From Lelliottia wanjuensis (GTDB taxonomy: Bacteria > Pseudomonadota > Gammaproteobacteria > Enterobacterales > Enterobacteriaceae), in contig NZ_JASSOT010000001.1 of the NCBI RefSeq assembly GCF_030238365.1, positions 186,001 through 250,000 on the forward strand: a DNA stretch of 64,000 bases, given 5' to 3'. Every line of letters starts with the position of its first letter. Positions within the stretch are counted from its first letter, which is position 1. Below the pieces are notes generated by a model. The model had not been told where the DNA came from and did not search any database. It saw only the letters and a list, made by a program, of their open reading frames with translations. Below, piece by piece: positions 53,729-61,373 of the stretch. Position numbers and translations under genes: made by a program.

Positions 53729-55438
53729 TTACAGCTGGGCTTCTATCTGGTTAATCTCCTCACGCCACTGTTGCTGGAGCTGAGGCTTCTGATGCTTCGG
53801 CTTACGCGCCATATCCTCTGCGAGCAGCGTCTCCAGCGCCACCAGTCTTTCGAGCAGGCAGTCGAACTCCGTCGGCTCTGGTTCCGCTGTGCTGGTGGAT
53901 ACCGCAGGCGTGGTTAATCCGCCGCACTCCCGCAGGCGTTCAAACACCGCTTCGGCGTCGTGCCATTCGCTGAGCTTTCCGTCCTCAATCAGCCAGAAGC
54001 GGTTGCAGCTCTGGCTGATCAACTGCCTGTCATGGCTGACCAGTAGCACGCCGCCTTCGAACTGTTGCAGGGTGTCGGCCAGCGCCTCTTTGCCTTCCAT
54101 ATCGAGATGGTTGGTCGGCTCATCGAGCATCAGCAGGCTGTAGCGGGCGAGCGTCAGGCCGATAAACAGCAGGCGTGAACGCTCGCCGCCGCTGAGGGTG
54201 CTAACTTTCTGCCCGTGACGCACCCACGGAAAACCGGCGCTGATGAGCGACATTTTGCGCACCTGCGGGTCCGGGGCGAACGGCTCGAGCGCATCCAGCA
54301 GCGAGGCGTCATCCGGCAGCTGGTGTAGCGTCTGGTCGTAATAACCGAGCGTCAGGCGAGGATGGATTTTCAGCTCATCCGTCGACTGCTGGGCAACAAA
54401 CTGCCGCCAGATCAGCTTCATCAGTGAGGATTTCCCGCAGCCGTTGCGACCCACAATGGCGACGCGATCGCCGCTTTTGAGTCTGGCGATCTCTACGTCA
54501 AACAGCGCAGGCAGACCAGGGGCCGGAGGGACATCGAGATTTGCCATCTCCAGCAGCCGGTCGGCACGCAGGGCATCGCCGCGCAGGGTGAGCGTCCACG
54601 GACTGCCCGCGGTGAGATCGGTCTGGCTCTCCTTCAGGCGCTCGACCTGTTTTTCCATCTGTTTGGCTTTGCGGGCCAGATCTTCGTTGTCATAGACCTT
54701 ACCCCAGGTCGCCAGCCGTTTGGCGCTGGCCGCCACGCGGTCGATCTCCTTTTGCTCGGCTTTGTGCCGCAGGGCATCGCTCTCATCTTTTGCCGCCAGC
54801 GCCTGACGCGCAGCGGAGCAAGGCAGGGCGAAGCTGTGCAGAGTTTTGTCGCGCAAAATCCAGCTGCCGTTAGTGACGGCATCAAGCAGCTGTCGGTCGT
54901 GCGAGACCAGCACAAAACTCCCGGACCAGTTTTGTAAGAACTGCTCCAGCCAGAGCATGGTCGGGAGATCGAGGTGGTTGCTGGGCTCATCCAGTAACAG
55001 CAGATCCGGATCGCTGATTAAGGCGCGCGCCAGTAGCAGGCGCGTGTGTTGCCCGCCGCTCAGTGTCGCGGATTGCAGAGTCATATCCTGCGGGGTGAAG
55101 CCCATACCGCCGAGCAGCGTTTCGGCCCGCCAGCGTAGGCTGTCGCGTTCCGCGGCGGGCAGTTGCGCCAGCACGGCGTCGAGCATCGACAGGGGATAAA
55201 TTGATTCCGGCAGATGCTGTTCCACGCGCGCCATCAGGCAGTATCCGGCGAGCGCCACGGTGCCGACAGACGGGGATTCCGTCCCGTCGAGGATCTTCAG
55301 CAGGGTACTTTTGCCGCAGCCGTTATCACCCAGCAGACCAATGCGGTCGCCTTTTTTCAGGGTAAAGGAGAGCGAGTCGAAGAGGGTGTTAAACGCCGTT
55401 TCAACGCGGAGGGATTGTGCAGTTAGTAATGTGCTCAT
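53729..55438 (-). CDS. ABC-F family ATPase with upstream leader
   Basis: This 569-aa soluble protein has two ATPase domains without membrane segments. The first carries GDNGCGKST, LSGGQHTRLLL and LLLLDEPSNHLD; the second GRNGCGKSS, LSGGERSRLLF and LLMLDEPTNHLD. A charged linker (about residues 220-275, KQMEKQVERL) joins them. ABC-F proteins act on the ribosome, in translation factors such as Uup and EttA or in antibiotic target protection. It is not one of the four housekeeping E. coli ABC-F proteins by position. The short leader ORF and hairpins upstream suggest translational attenuation as in resistance ABC-F genes. Confidence 0.88.
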   Translation of the reverse strand: MSTLLTAQSLRVETAFNTLFDSLSFTLKKGDRIGLLGDNGCGKSTLLKILDGTESPSVGTVALAGYCLMARVEQHLPESIYPLSMLDAVLAQLPAAERDSLRWRAETLLGGMGFTPQDMTLQSATLSGGQHTRLLLARALISDPDLLLLDEPSNHLDLPTMLWLEQFLQNWSGSFVLVSHDRQLLDAVTNGSWILRDKTLHSFALPCSAARQALAAKDESDALRHKAEQKEIDRVAASAKRLATWGKVYDNEDLARKAKQMEKQVERLKESQTDLTAGSPWTLTLRGDALRADRLLEMANLDVPPAPGLPALFDVEIARLKSGDRVAIVGRNGCGKSSLMKLIWRQFVAQQSTDELKIHPRLTLGYYDQTLHQLPDDASLLDALEPFAPDPQVRKMSLISAGFPWVRHGQKVSTLSGGERSRLLFIGLTLARYSLLMLDEPTNHLDMEGKEALADTLQQFEGGVLLVSHDRQLISQSCNRFWLIEDGKLSEWHDAEAVFERLRECGGLTTPAVSTSTAEPEPTEFDCLLERLVALETLLAEDMARKPKHQKPQLQQQWREEINQIEAQL

Positions 55439-55460
55439 TGTTGCTTACTCAAGTGTTACA

Positions 55461-55475
55461 GGCATGGAAATGCCT
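55461..55475 (-). promoter_or_regulatory. Hairpin near the ABC-F ribosome site
   Basis: On the minus strand GGCATTTCCATGCC folds as a 5-bp stem with a 4-base loop, about 25 bases before the ABC-F ATG. It belongs to the leader that may sequester the start region. Confidence 0.45.
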
Positions 55476-55491
55476 CGTCAAACATCGCTGA

Positions 55492-55585
55492 CGATAACTT
55501 AGTAAGCCCGAGAGAAGGGATTAGGTGGGTTGGTGTCTTCGCTCAAGCAGAAGTTATCGCAGCACGATACCGATAACGCTTGAGC
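55492..55585 (-). promoter_or_regulatory. Attenuator-like leader with competing stems
   Basis: On the transcript GCTCAAGCGTTATCG (55585-55571) pairs with CGATAAC, a four-base bulge and GCTTGAGC (55559-55541). A further GTTATCG at 55498-55492 could pair with the same CGATAAC. The two stems are mutually exclusive, and the first contains the end of the leader ORF. Confidence 0.6.
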
Positions 55586-55637
55586 TGGTGCGATCACCAA
55601 ATGTATGTGAAACATTAAAAATTTCACTATACAGCAT
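55554..55637 (-). CDS. Putative 27-aa leader peptide upstream of the ABC-F gene
   Basis: An ATG at 55637 preceded by an excellent GGAGG site opens 27 codons, starting MLYSEIFNVS and ending VIGIVLR, with TAA at 55554. The stop lies within the first attenuator stem. No homologue is recalled. Its position, ribosome site and overlap with alternative hairpins suggest a translated regulatory leader, in which ribosome stalling by an antibiotic would free ABC-F translation. Expression is inferred. Confidence 0.55.
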   Translation of the reverse strand: MLYSEIFNVSHTFGDRTSSSVIGIVLR

Positions 55638-55740
55638 AATTAGCCTCCTTATTTATTCAGTGGGTTGATGGATGAAGGGAGTGTAGCGGGGTTTTACATG
55701 CCCGGCAAGCAGAGCGCCGCCAGGCATGGGAGCCGATAGT

Positions 55741-55931
55741 TGCCGGGTGGCGGCTTCGCCTTACCCGGCCTACAAAACCTGGAACGTAGGCCCGGTAAGC
55801 GCAGCGCCACCGGGCGCTAGGCCGCACCGTCGTTTGCTGCCGGGTGGCGGCTTCGCCTTACCCGGCCTACAAAATCCTGGAGCGTAGGCCCGGCAAGCGC
55901 AGCGCCACCGGGCGTTTAGGCCGCACCGTCG
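55741..55931. repeat. Tandem duplication of a 97-bp REP unit
   Basis: Two near-identical copies begin TGCCGGGTGGCGGCTTCGCC at 55741 and 55838, each ending AGGCCGCACCGTCG. The second copy runs up to the maeA stop. Each unit holds two opposed REPs. The array lies between maeA and the ABC-F leader. Confidence 0.88.
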
Positions 55932-55932
55932 A

Positions 55933-57630
55933 TCAGATGGACGTCCGGCGGTAGTTCCGGTATTCCGGCATCCAGAAGTTATCGTCGATGGCCTGCTGCA
56001 ACGCATCGGCGGAGGTTTTTACCGCCACGCCCTGCTGCTGGGCCATCTTACCGACCGCAAAGGCAATCGCCCGCGACACCGTATGGATGTCTTTCAGTTC
56101 TGGCAGCACCAGCCCTTCGCCGTTATTCACCAGCGGAGAGTGCTTCGCCAGGGTTTCGCTGGCAGACATCAGCATTTCATCGGTAATGCGTGACGCACCG
56201 GCGGCGATCACCCCCAGACCAATCCCCGGGAAGATATAGGAGTTGTTGCACTGGGCAATCGGATAGGTTTTGTCTTTCCACACCACCGGATCGAACGGGC
56301 TGCCGGTGGCGACCAGCGCGGCACCTTCGGTCCAGGCGATAATGTCCTGCGGCGTCGCTTCCACGCGCGAGGTCGGGTTAGAGAGCGGCATCACGATCGG
56401 ACGCGGGCAGTGCTTGTGCATTTCGCGGATGATCTCTTCGGTGAACAGCCCGGTCTGGCCGGACACCCCGATCAGAATATCCGGCTTCACGTTGCGCACC
56501 ACGTCCAGCAGGGAGAGCACTTCGTTGTCCGTATCCCAGTTTTTCAGGTTCTCGCGCTTTTGTACCAGCTTGGTCTGGAACGGCAGCAGGTTTGGCATGC
56601 CGTCCGTCAGCAGGCCGAAACGGTCGACCATAAACACACGCGATCGGGCCAGCTCTTCGCTTAAGCCTTCGCGCTGGGTCTGGGCGATGATCTGTTCTGC
56701 GATCCCGCACCCGGCTGAGCCCGCGCCGAGGAAGACAATTTTCTGGTAGCTCAGTTGGCTGCCCGCCGCGCGGCTGGCGGCGATCAGCGTCCCGACGGTC
56801 ACTGCCGCGGTGCCCTGAATATCGTCGTTAAACGAGCAGATCTCATCGCGATAGCGGTTTAGCAGAGGCATAGCGTTTTTCTGCGCGAAGTCTTCAAACT
56901 GCAGCAGCACGTCCGGCCAGCGGTGTTTGACGGCCTGAATGAAGTCGTCGACGAACTGGTAATACTCGTCATCCGTCACGCGCGGGTGACGCCAGCCCAT
57001 ATACAGCGGATCGTTCAGCAGCTGCTGGTTATTGGTCCCGACATCCAGCACCACCGGCAACGTGTAGGCCGGGCTGATCCCGCCGCAGGCGGTGTAGAGC
57101 GACAGCTTACCGATTGGAATCCCCATCCCGCCGATACCCTGGTCGCCGAGGCCCAGAATACGCTCGCCGTCCGTCACCACGATCACTTTGATGTTGTGGT
57201 TCGGCACGTTCTGCAGGATGTCATCCATATTGTGGCGGTTCTGATAGGAGATAAACACGCCGCGCGAACGACGGTAGATCTCGGAGAACCGCTCGCAGGC
57301 CGCGCCGACGGTTGGGGTGTAGATCACCGGCATCATCTCTTCGAGGTGATTTTGCACCAGGCGGTAGAAGAGGGTTTCGTTGGTGTCCTGGATGTTGCGC
57401 AGGTAGATGTGTTTGTCGATTTCGGTTTTGAAACCCTGGTACTGGATCCAGGCGCGTTCAGCTTGCTCTTCGATGGTTTCAACCACTTCCGGCAGCAGGC
57501 CGAGCAGGTTAAAGCTGCTGCGCTCTTCGGCACTGAAGGCGCTGCCTTTGTTCAGCAGGGGGAATTCCAGCAGGACCGGGCCTGCGTAGGGGATGTAAAG
57601 AGAACGATGCTGTTTTACTTTGTTGTCCAT
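55933..57630 (-). CDS. maeA: NAD-dependent malic enzyme
   Basis: This 565-aa enzyme decarboxylates malate to pyruvate with NAD. Visible motifs are [21 protein letters not shown], the NAD site [13 protein letters not shown] and [13 protein letters not shown]. The length equals E. coli MaeA and sequence identity is very high. The start at 57630 ([18 protein letters not shown]) follows AGTGAGTGAC. The position downstream of sra and bdm is conserved. Confidence 0.97.
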   Translation of the reverse strand: MDNKVKQHRSLYIPYAGPVLLEFPLLNKGSAFSAEERSSFNLLGLLPEVVETIEEQAERAWIQYQGFKTEIDKHIYLRNIQDTNETLFYRLVQNHLEEMMPVIYTPTVGAACERFSEIYRRSRGVFISYQNRHNMDDILQNVPNHNIKVIVVTDGERILGLGDQGIGGMGIPIGKLSLYTACGGISPAYTLPVVLDVGTNNQQLLNDPLYMGWRHPRVTDDEYYQFVDDFIQAVKHRWPDVLLQFEDFAQKNAMPLLNRYRDEICSFNDDIQGTAAVTVGTLIAASRAAGSQLSYQKIVFLGAGSAGCGIAEQIIAQTQREGLSEELARSRVFMVDRFGLLTDGMPNLLPFQTKLVQKRENLKNWDTDNEVLSLLDVVRNVKPDILIGVSGQTGLFTEEIIREMHKHCPRPIVMPLSNPTSRVEATPQDIIAWTEGAALVATGSPFDPVVWKDKTYPIAQCNNSYIFPGIGLGVIAAGASRITDEMLMSASETLAKHSPLVNNGEGLVLPELKDIHTVSRAIAFAVGKMAQQQGVAVKTSADALQQAIDDNFWMPEYRNYRRTSI

Positions 57631-57760
57631 GTCACTCACTCGATTTTTTGAATATCCGTCCCTGGCACTGCGTATTGTCATCTTTCTGGCTTGCTGGCAG
57701 GGCGACCTCGGGCGGCATTATAAAGGAGCTGAATGTTAATTACCGCAACACACATACAAA

Positions 57761-57787
57761 AACACCATCGGTTTTGCCGATGGTGTT
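57761..57787 (-). terminator. Terminator after sra
   Basis: AACACCATCGG and CCGATGGTGTT form an 11-bp stem with a 5-base loop. On the minus strand it is followed by TTTGTATG. It ends the sra transcript before maeA. Confidence 0.82.
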
Positions 57788-57805
57788 GTGATTCAGATGC
57801 GGGAT

Positions 57806-57943
57806 TTACTTGTCTGCGTGGCGTTTTCTGCCATGCGTGTGGGTGACTACGGTTTCGTTGCTGCCCTCGATCACCACTTTACGTTGGTTCGACAGCTTGT
57901 AGTTCAGTCCCAGAATGTGACGTGCCTGACGGTTCGATTTCAT
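57806..57943 (-). CDS. sra: Stationary-phase ribosome-associated protein Sra
   Basis: This 45-aa basic protein ([20 protein letters not shown] start) matches E. coli Sra/RpsV in length and sequence. It binds the 30S ribosome in stationary phase. The ATG at 57943 follows GGAG. It lies between maeA and bdm as in E. coli. Confidence 0.95.
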   Translation of the reverse strand: MKSNRQARHILGLNYKLSNQRKVVIEGSNETVVTHTHGRKRHADK

Positions 57944-58039
57944 GTTAACTCCTCAATCCTGTTGATAGTTTTAAGGACCAGTTTGCTTGCGCAAACGAAA
58001 TGTAACCCCTTAGGTTGCAGATCCAGCATAGCAGGGTTT

Positions 58040-58255
58040 TTACAGGGGGCGATGTTGACCACTCACCACGTAGTTAATGGTCTGCTGGTAGATATCACTG
58101 AGGATGTCATTATCCGAGGCTTCTACCCAGCGGGTGAGTTCCATCAAAATGTCATCTTCAGTGACCGCGCCATGTTCAGCGCGCAGGCCTTGCTCAATGG
58201 CATTGACCAGCGCCGGTTGAGCGGAATGAGTATTTGCTGAGTAATGAGTAAACAT
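58040..58255 (-). CDS. bdm: Biofilm-dependent modulation protein Bdm
   Basis: This 71-aa protein is nearly identical to E. coli Bdm in the segment AVTEDDILMELTRWVEASDN and beyond. Bdm influences flagellar and osmotic-stress expression and is under Rcs control in E. coli. The gene order sra-bdm is conserved, but osmC, its usual next neighbour, is 2.6 kb away here. Confidence 0.95.
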   Translation of the reverse strand: MFTHYSANTHSAQPALVNAIEQGLRAEHGAVTEDDILMELTRWVEASDNDILSDIYQQTINYVVSGQHRPL

Positions 58256-58393
58256 GCTGCCTCCGTGTCGTTATCTGTTTAATATTCCGGTTCGCAATTC
58301 ATAATTCACATTCAGAATGGCAAATATTCTTCCCGCTGTGGTTCAGATTCATCCTGGAAATAAAAATATCATATTACCCTTTTTTCTGTTAAA

Positions 58394-58915
58394 TCAGGGT
58401 TTCCAGCGGCGCAGTTCGGTATATTTTTCGTAGGGCATCGGGGACGGCCAGGAGATTAATTCCACCACACTTCCCCAGGGGGTTTTGCCGTAGCAAAACG
58501 CATTGCCTTCGCCGCGTTCGGCGGGAAAAGAGAGGGGTTTCGGCTCGGTAAACATCTCCCCGCCTGCGGCGGTGAAAGCAGATATTGCGGTTTTAAAATC
58601 ATCGACATAGACGGCGAAGTGCTGCAGGCCGAAATCACTGGGGCGGGCGGGGGATTGCTGTTCCGGGCCGTGCATTTCAAACAGCTCAATGCCGGGCCCA
58701 TTGGGCAGGGCCAGCATCCTGATGGCGCGGATTTTTGTTCCGGGAAATAACTTTAAGGTATTTTCCTGCGCCTGATGGTCAATATTTTCACTGCCGGGTT
58801 CGACGGAGCGATATATCACGGTTGCCGCGAAGGCTTTTTCAAAAAATAACGTCGCTGCTTCAATGTCCGGAACCGTAATACCAATGTGGTCAATTCCTCT
58901 GACTGAGGTTTGCAT
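58394..58915 (-). CDS. VOC-family (glyoxalase-fold) protein
   Basis: This 173-aa protein has two vicinal-oxygen-chelate repeats beginning IDHIGITVPDIEAATLFFEKAF and LQHFAVYVDDFKTAISAF. Likely metal ligands are His in IDHIG and LQHFAVY and Glu in GIELFEMH and VVELISW. The start at 58915 follows GGAG at nine bases; the ATG at 58921 is too close. It lies 45 bases downstream of the gene for a metallo-beta-lactamase-fold protein on the same strand and may be co-transcribed, but their roles are unknown. Confidence 0.82.
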   Translation of the reverse strand: MQTSVRGIDHIGITVPDIEAATLFFEKAFAATVIYRSVEPGSENIDHQAQENTLKLFPGTKIRAIRMLALPNGPGIELFEMHGPEQQSPARPSDFGLQHFAVYVDDFKTAISAFTAAGGEMFTEPKPLSFPAERGEGNAFCYGKTPWGSVVELISWPSPMPYEKYTELRRWKP

Positions 58916-58966
58916 AAGCATCTCCTGCTATAAAAAGAATAAATATAGCAGGAGACAGTTAGCCTG

Positions 58967-59821
58967 TTACCACTTCATTTCGCCGGTATTGACCTTCGCG
59001 CTCAGCTCCAGGGAGCTGACTTCCGCCAGCTTCGGCTGCTGTTTTTTCATCGCCTCGATCACCCCCGCCGAGTCTTTATGGGCGGCCAGCGCCTGCTCAA
59101 ATTGCTGCAGGTAAGTGCGGGTGAAGTCTATGGCTTCGATACCCGCTGGCGGTGTGCCGAGGTAATGACCCGGGATCACGCGCTCCGGTTTGTGAGCAGC
59201 CATTTCATCGAGCGTGGCGATCCACTGCGCGCGGCTGGCTTTGGTTTGCGTATCCGCGGTCCAGACGTGAATGCCAGACGAAACGCCGGTGCCGCCGAGA
59301 ATGGCTTTCGCGGAGGGGATCCAGACGTACGCGGCGTAGCTGTCAGCCTGCTCGATATCGATTTTTTCCCCGTCGAGCATAAAGGTGGTTGAGGCAATCA
59401 CCTGCGGCACAATCAGTTCAGACGGCGCGCCGTCTTTCATCTGCGGGCCCCAGAAGGCCAGTTTGGCATCTTTGGTGGCCTTGATATGGTCCACGACCGC
59501 CTGAGTGGCGACCACTTTGGCATTCGGGAAGGCTTTCACCAGCGGCTGCAGGCCGAAGTAAAAATCGGGGTCGCCGGAGGTGATCACAATCTTGCTGAGC
59601 GTTTTACCGCTGTCGCGCACTTTTTTAACCAGGGCTTCGCCATCTTTCACGCTGAACTGCGCGTCGAACAGCACCGCTTCTTTCGGGCCGGAGACCAGCG
59701 TCGAGGAGACGGCGAAAATCCCTTTCTCCTGCGGGTTGTAAGTATCCAGGGTTAACGGCGCGGCAAAAACCGCAGGAGTGAACAGGGCGCACAGCAGGGC
59801 AAGGCGATTGAGCTTCATCAT
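58967..59821 (-). CDS. Secreted metallo-beta-lactamase-fold protein with degenerate metal site
   Basis: This 284-aa protein has a signal peptide (MMKLNRLALLCALFTPAVFA) and the overall fold of Vmh-type MBL proteins. The zinc motif expected as THxHxDHxGG reads TSGDPDFYFG, so its histidine ligands are replaced by Ser, Asp and Phe; only the Asp remains. A later His (VIPGHYLG) is present. It may have lost metal or use another site. It is divergent from a LysR gene that probably controls it. Confidence 0.8.
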   Translation of the reverse strand: MMKLNRLALLCALFTPAVFAAPLTLDTYNPQEKGIFAVSSTLVSGPKEAVLFDAQFSVKDGEALVKKVRDSGKTLSKIVITSGDPDFYFGLQPLVKAFPNAKVVATQAVVDHIKATKDAKLAFWGPQMKDGAPSELIVPQVIASTTFMLDGEKIDIEQADSYAAYVWIPSAKAILGGTGVSSGIHVWTADTQTKASRAQWIATLDEMAAHKPERVIPGHYLGTPPAGIEAIDFTRTYLQQFEQALAAHKDSAGVIEAMKKQQPKLAEVSSLELSAKVNTGEMKW

Positions 59822-59931
59822 TTTGTCTCGGTATTGTCGGAAAGTCTCTATTGTACGGATCTCTCGATTTGCCAGAATTCCTGAAACAAGACATGCTTAG
59901 TTTCATAAATCGAGCAGATGGAGTCATACCA

Positions 59932-60813
59932 ATGGATCGCGTGATCGCCGCCCAGGTCTATAACCGTATTTGTGAGCTGGGGAGTCTGAGCGCTGCCGCC
60001 CGCGCGCTGGGTATTTCGCGCCCGATGGTCAGCCGGTATCTGGAGCAGATGGAAAAATGGGCCGGAACCCGGCTGGTGCACCGTTCCACGCGCAAACTGA
60101 CGCTGACGCCCGCCGGGGAAAAGGTGCTGCAGAAGACCCGTAACCTGACGCGGCTGTCGCAGGAGATCGAGGATCACTCCTCGAAGGAGACGCCCTCCGG
60201 CACGCTGCGCGTAGCCTGCGCGCACTTTACCGCGATGCAGCTCGTCGCGCCGATGCTGCCGGATTTTCTGACCCGTTTTCCGCAGGTGCGCGTCGAAATG
60301 GACGTCAATAACCATCCCGTAAGCCTGGTGGGCGAGCGCATCGACGTGGCGATCCGTATCACCGACAACCCCGAGCCGGGAATGATTGCCCGCCGTCTGG
60401 GTGAGTGCCGCTCTGTGCTGTGTGCGTCGCCAGACTACCTGGCGGCCCACGGAACGCCTGACGTGCTGGAGGATCTGGCGCAGCACAACTGCCTGCACTA
60501 CAGCTTCTTTGCCGGACAGTCGTGGAATTTTGTTAATGAGGCGGGGGAAGTGGTTTCTATGGCGGTGAGTGGCAACCTGAGCGCCAGTATTTCGTCCCTG
60601 CTGATGGAGGCTGCCATCCATCACTGCGGCATTGCGATGCTGCCGGAATGGGAAGCGCAGCCTGCGCTGGCGAGCCGAAAGCGGGTTCCCGTTCTCGGTA
60701 ATTTCATGCCAAAACCGATCGGCATTTTTGGGATCTATCAGTCGCGGGATTACCAGCCTGCGGCGCAGCGTCTGTTCCTGGATGCGCTGGGCGAGTCATT
60801 GATGGCTTTGTGA
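59932..60813 (+). CDS. LysR-type regulator
   Basis: This 293-aa protein has an N-terminal helix-turn-helix (LGSLSAAARALGISRPMVSRYLEQME) and the LysR effector domain. The start at 59932 (MDRVIAAQVY) follows GGAG. It is divergent from the MBL-fold and VOC genes across 110 bp and is their likely regulator. Confidence 0.88.
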   Translation: MDRVIAAQVYNRICELGSLSAAARALGISRPMVSRYLEQMEKWAGTRLVHRSTRKLTLTPAGEKVLQKTRNLTRLSQEIEDHSSKETPSGTLRVACAHFTAMQLVAPMLPDFLTRFPQVRVEMDVNNHPVSLVGERIDVAIRITDNPEPGMIARRLGECRSVLCASPDYLAAHGTPDVLEDLAQHNCLHYSFFAGQSWNFVNEAGEVVSMAVSGNLSASISSLLMEAAIHHCGIAMLPEWEAQPALASRKRVPVLGNFMPKPIGIFGIYQSRDYQPAAQRLFLDALGESLMAL

Positions 60814-60822
60814 ACAATTGCC

Positions 60823-60836
60823 TAAGACTGTTCTGC
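60823..60836 (+). promoter_or_regulatory. RcsB box upstream of osmC
   Basis: TAAGACTGTTCTGC resembles the RcsB box consensus TAAGAAT-ATTCCTA. RcsB regulation of osmC is known in E. coli, which supports the call. Confidence 0.65.
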
Positions 60837-60862
60837 CTTCCTCTCAGATCGGAATCAACGTT

Positions 60863-60872
60863 CTATACTTAA
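60863..60872 (+). promoter_or_regulatory. osmC RpoS-type -10 element
   Basis: CTATACTTAA matches the extended -10 preferred by RpoS, and the same CTATACT is found in the E. coli osmC p2 promoter. It lies about 30 bases before the ATG. Confidence 0.72.
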
Positions 60873-60900
60873 CCCTTTGCAAGCCAAAAGGAGAGCAATA

Positions 60901-61329
60901 ATGACGATTCATAAGCACGGTTCGGCACACTGGTCTGGCGACATTAAGCGCGGGAAAGGGACGGTTTCGACGGAAAGCGGCGTCCTGAATCAGCAACCCT
61001 ACGGCTTTAATACCCGTTTTGAAGGCGAAAAAGGGACCAACCCGGAAGAGCTGATTGGCGCGGCGCATGCGGCCTGCTTCTCAATGGCCCTGTCGCTGAT
61101 GCTGGGGGAATCCGGGTATACCGCGGATTCCATCGATACCACGGCGGATGTGTCCTTGGATAAAACCGACGGCGGATTTGCTATCACCAAAATTGCCCTG
61201 CAAAGCAAGGTGACCGTGCCAGGCATCGACCCGCAGCAGTTCGATGGAATTATCCAGAAAGCGAAAGCCGGATGCCCGGTCTCGCAACTTCTGAAAGCGG
61301 AAATTACCCTCGATTACACCCTCAACTAA
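60901..61329 (+). CDS. osmC: Osmotically inducible peroxiredoxin OsmC
   Basis: This 142-aa cytosolic protein reduces organic hydroperoxides. The reactive cysteines are in AAHAACFSMAL and AGCPVSQL. The start at 60901 follows AAGGAG. A GC-rich hairpin follows the gene. Expression should rise in stationary phase and osmotic stress through the RpoS-like promoter and RcsB box upstream. Confidence 0.96.
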   Translation: MTIHKHGSAHWSGDIKRGKGTVSTESGVLNQQPYGFNTRFEGEKGTNPEELIGAAHAACFSMALSLMLGESGYTADSIDTTADVSLDKTDGGFAITKIALQSKVTVPGIDPQQFDGIIQKAKAGCPVSQLLKAEITLDYTLN

Positions 61330-61337
61330 GTCTCTTG

Positions 61338-61359
61338 CCAGCGGCGGCTCCGCCGCTGG
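61338..61359 (+). terminator. Hairpin after osmC
   Basis: CCAGCGGCG and CGCCGCTGG form a 9-bp stem with a GCTC loop, between the convergent osmC and MFS genes. Confidence 0.6.
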
Positions 61360-61373
61360 TTCTCGTGACGTTG

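Noticed and set aside
55741-55931. Possible CRISPR array
   Set aside because: Only two units, with REP-type inverted repeats and no unique spacers; no cas genes.
58460-58700. Second VOC-overlapping open frame on the minus strand
   Set aside because: Shadow of the VOC gene without a ribosome site.
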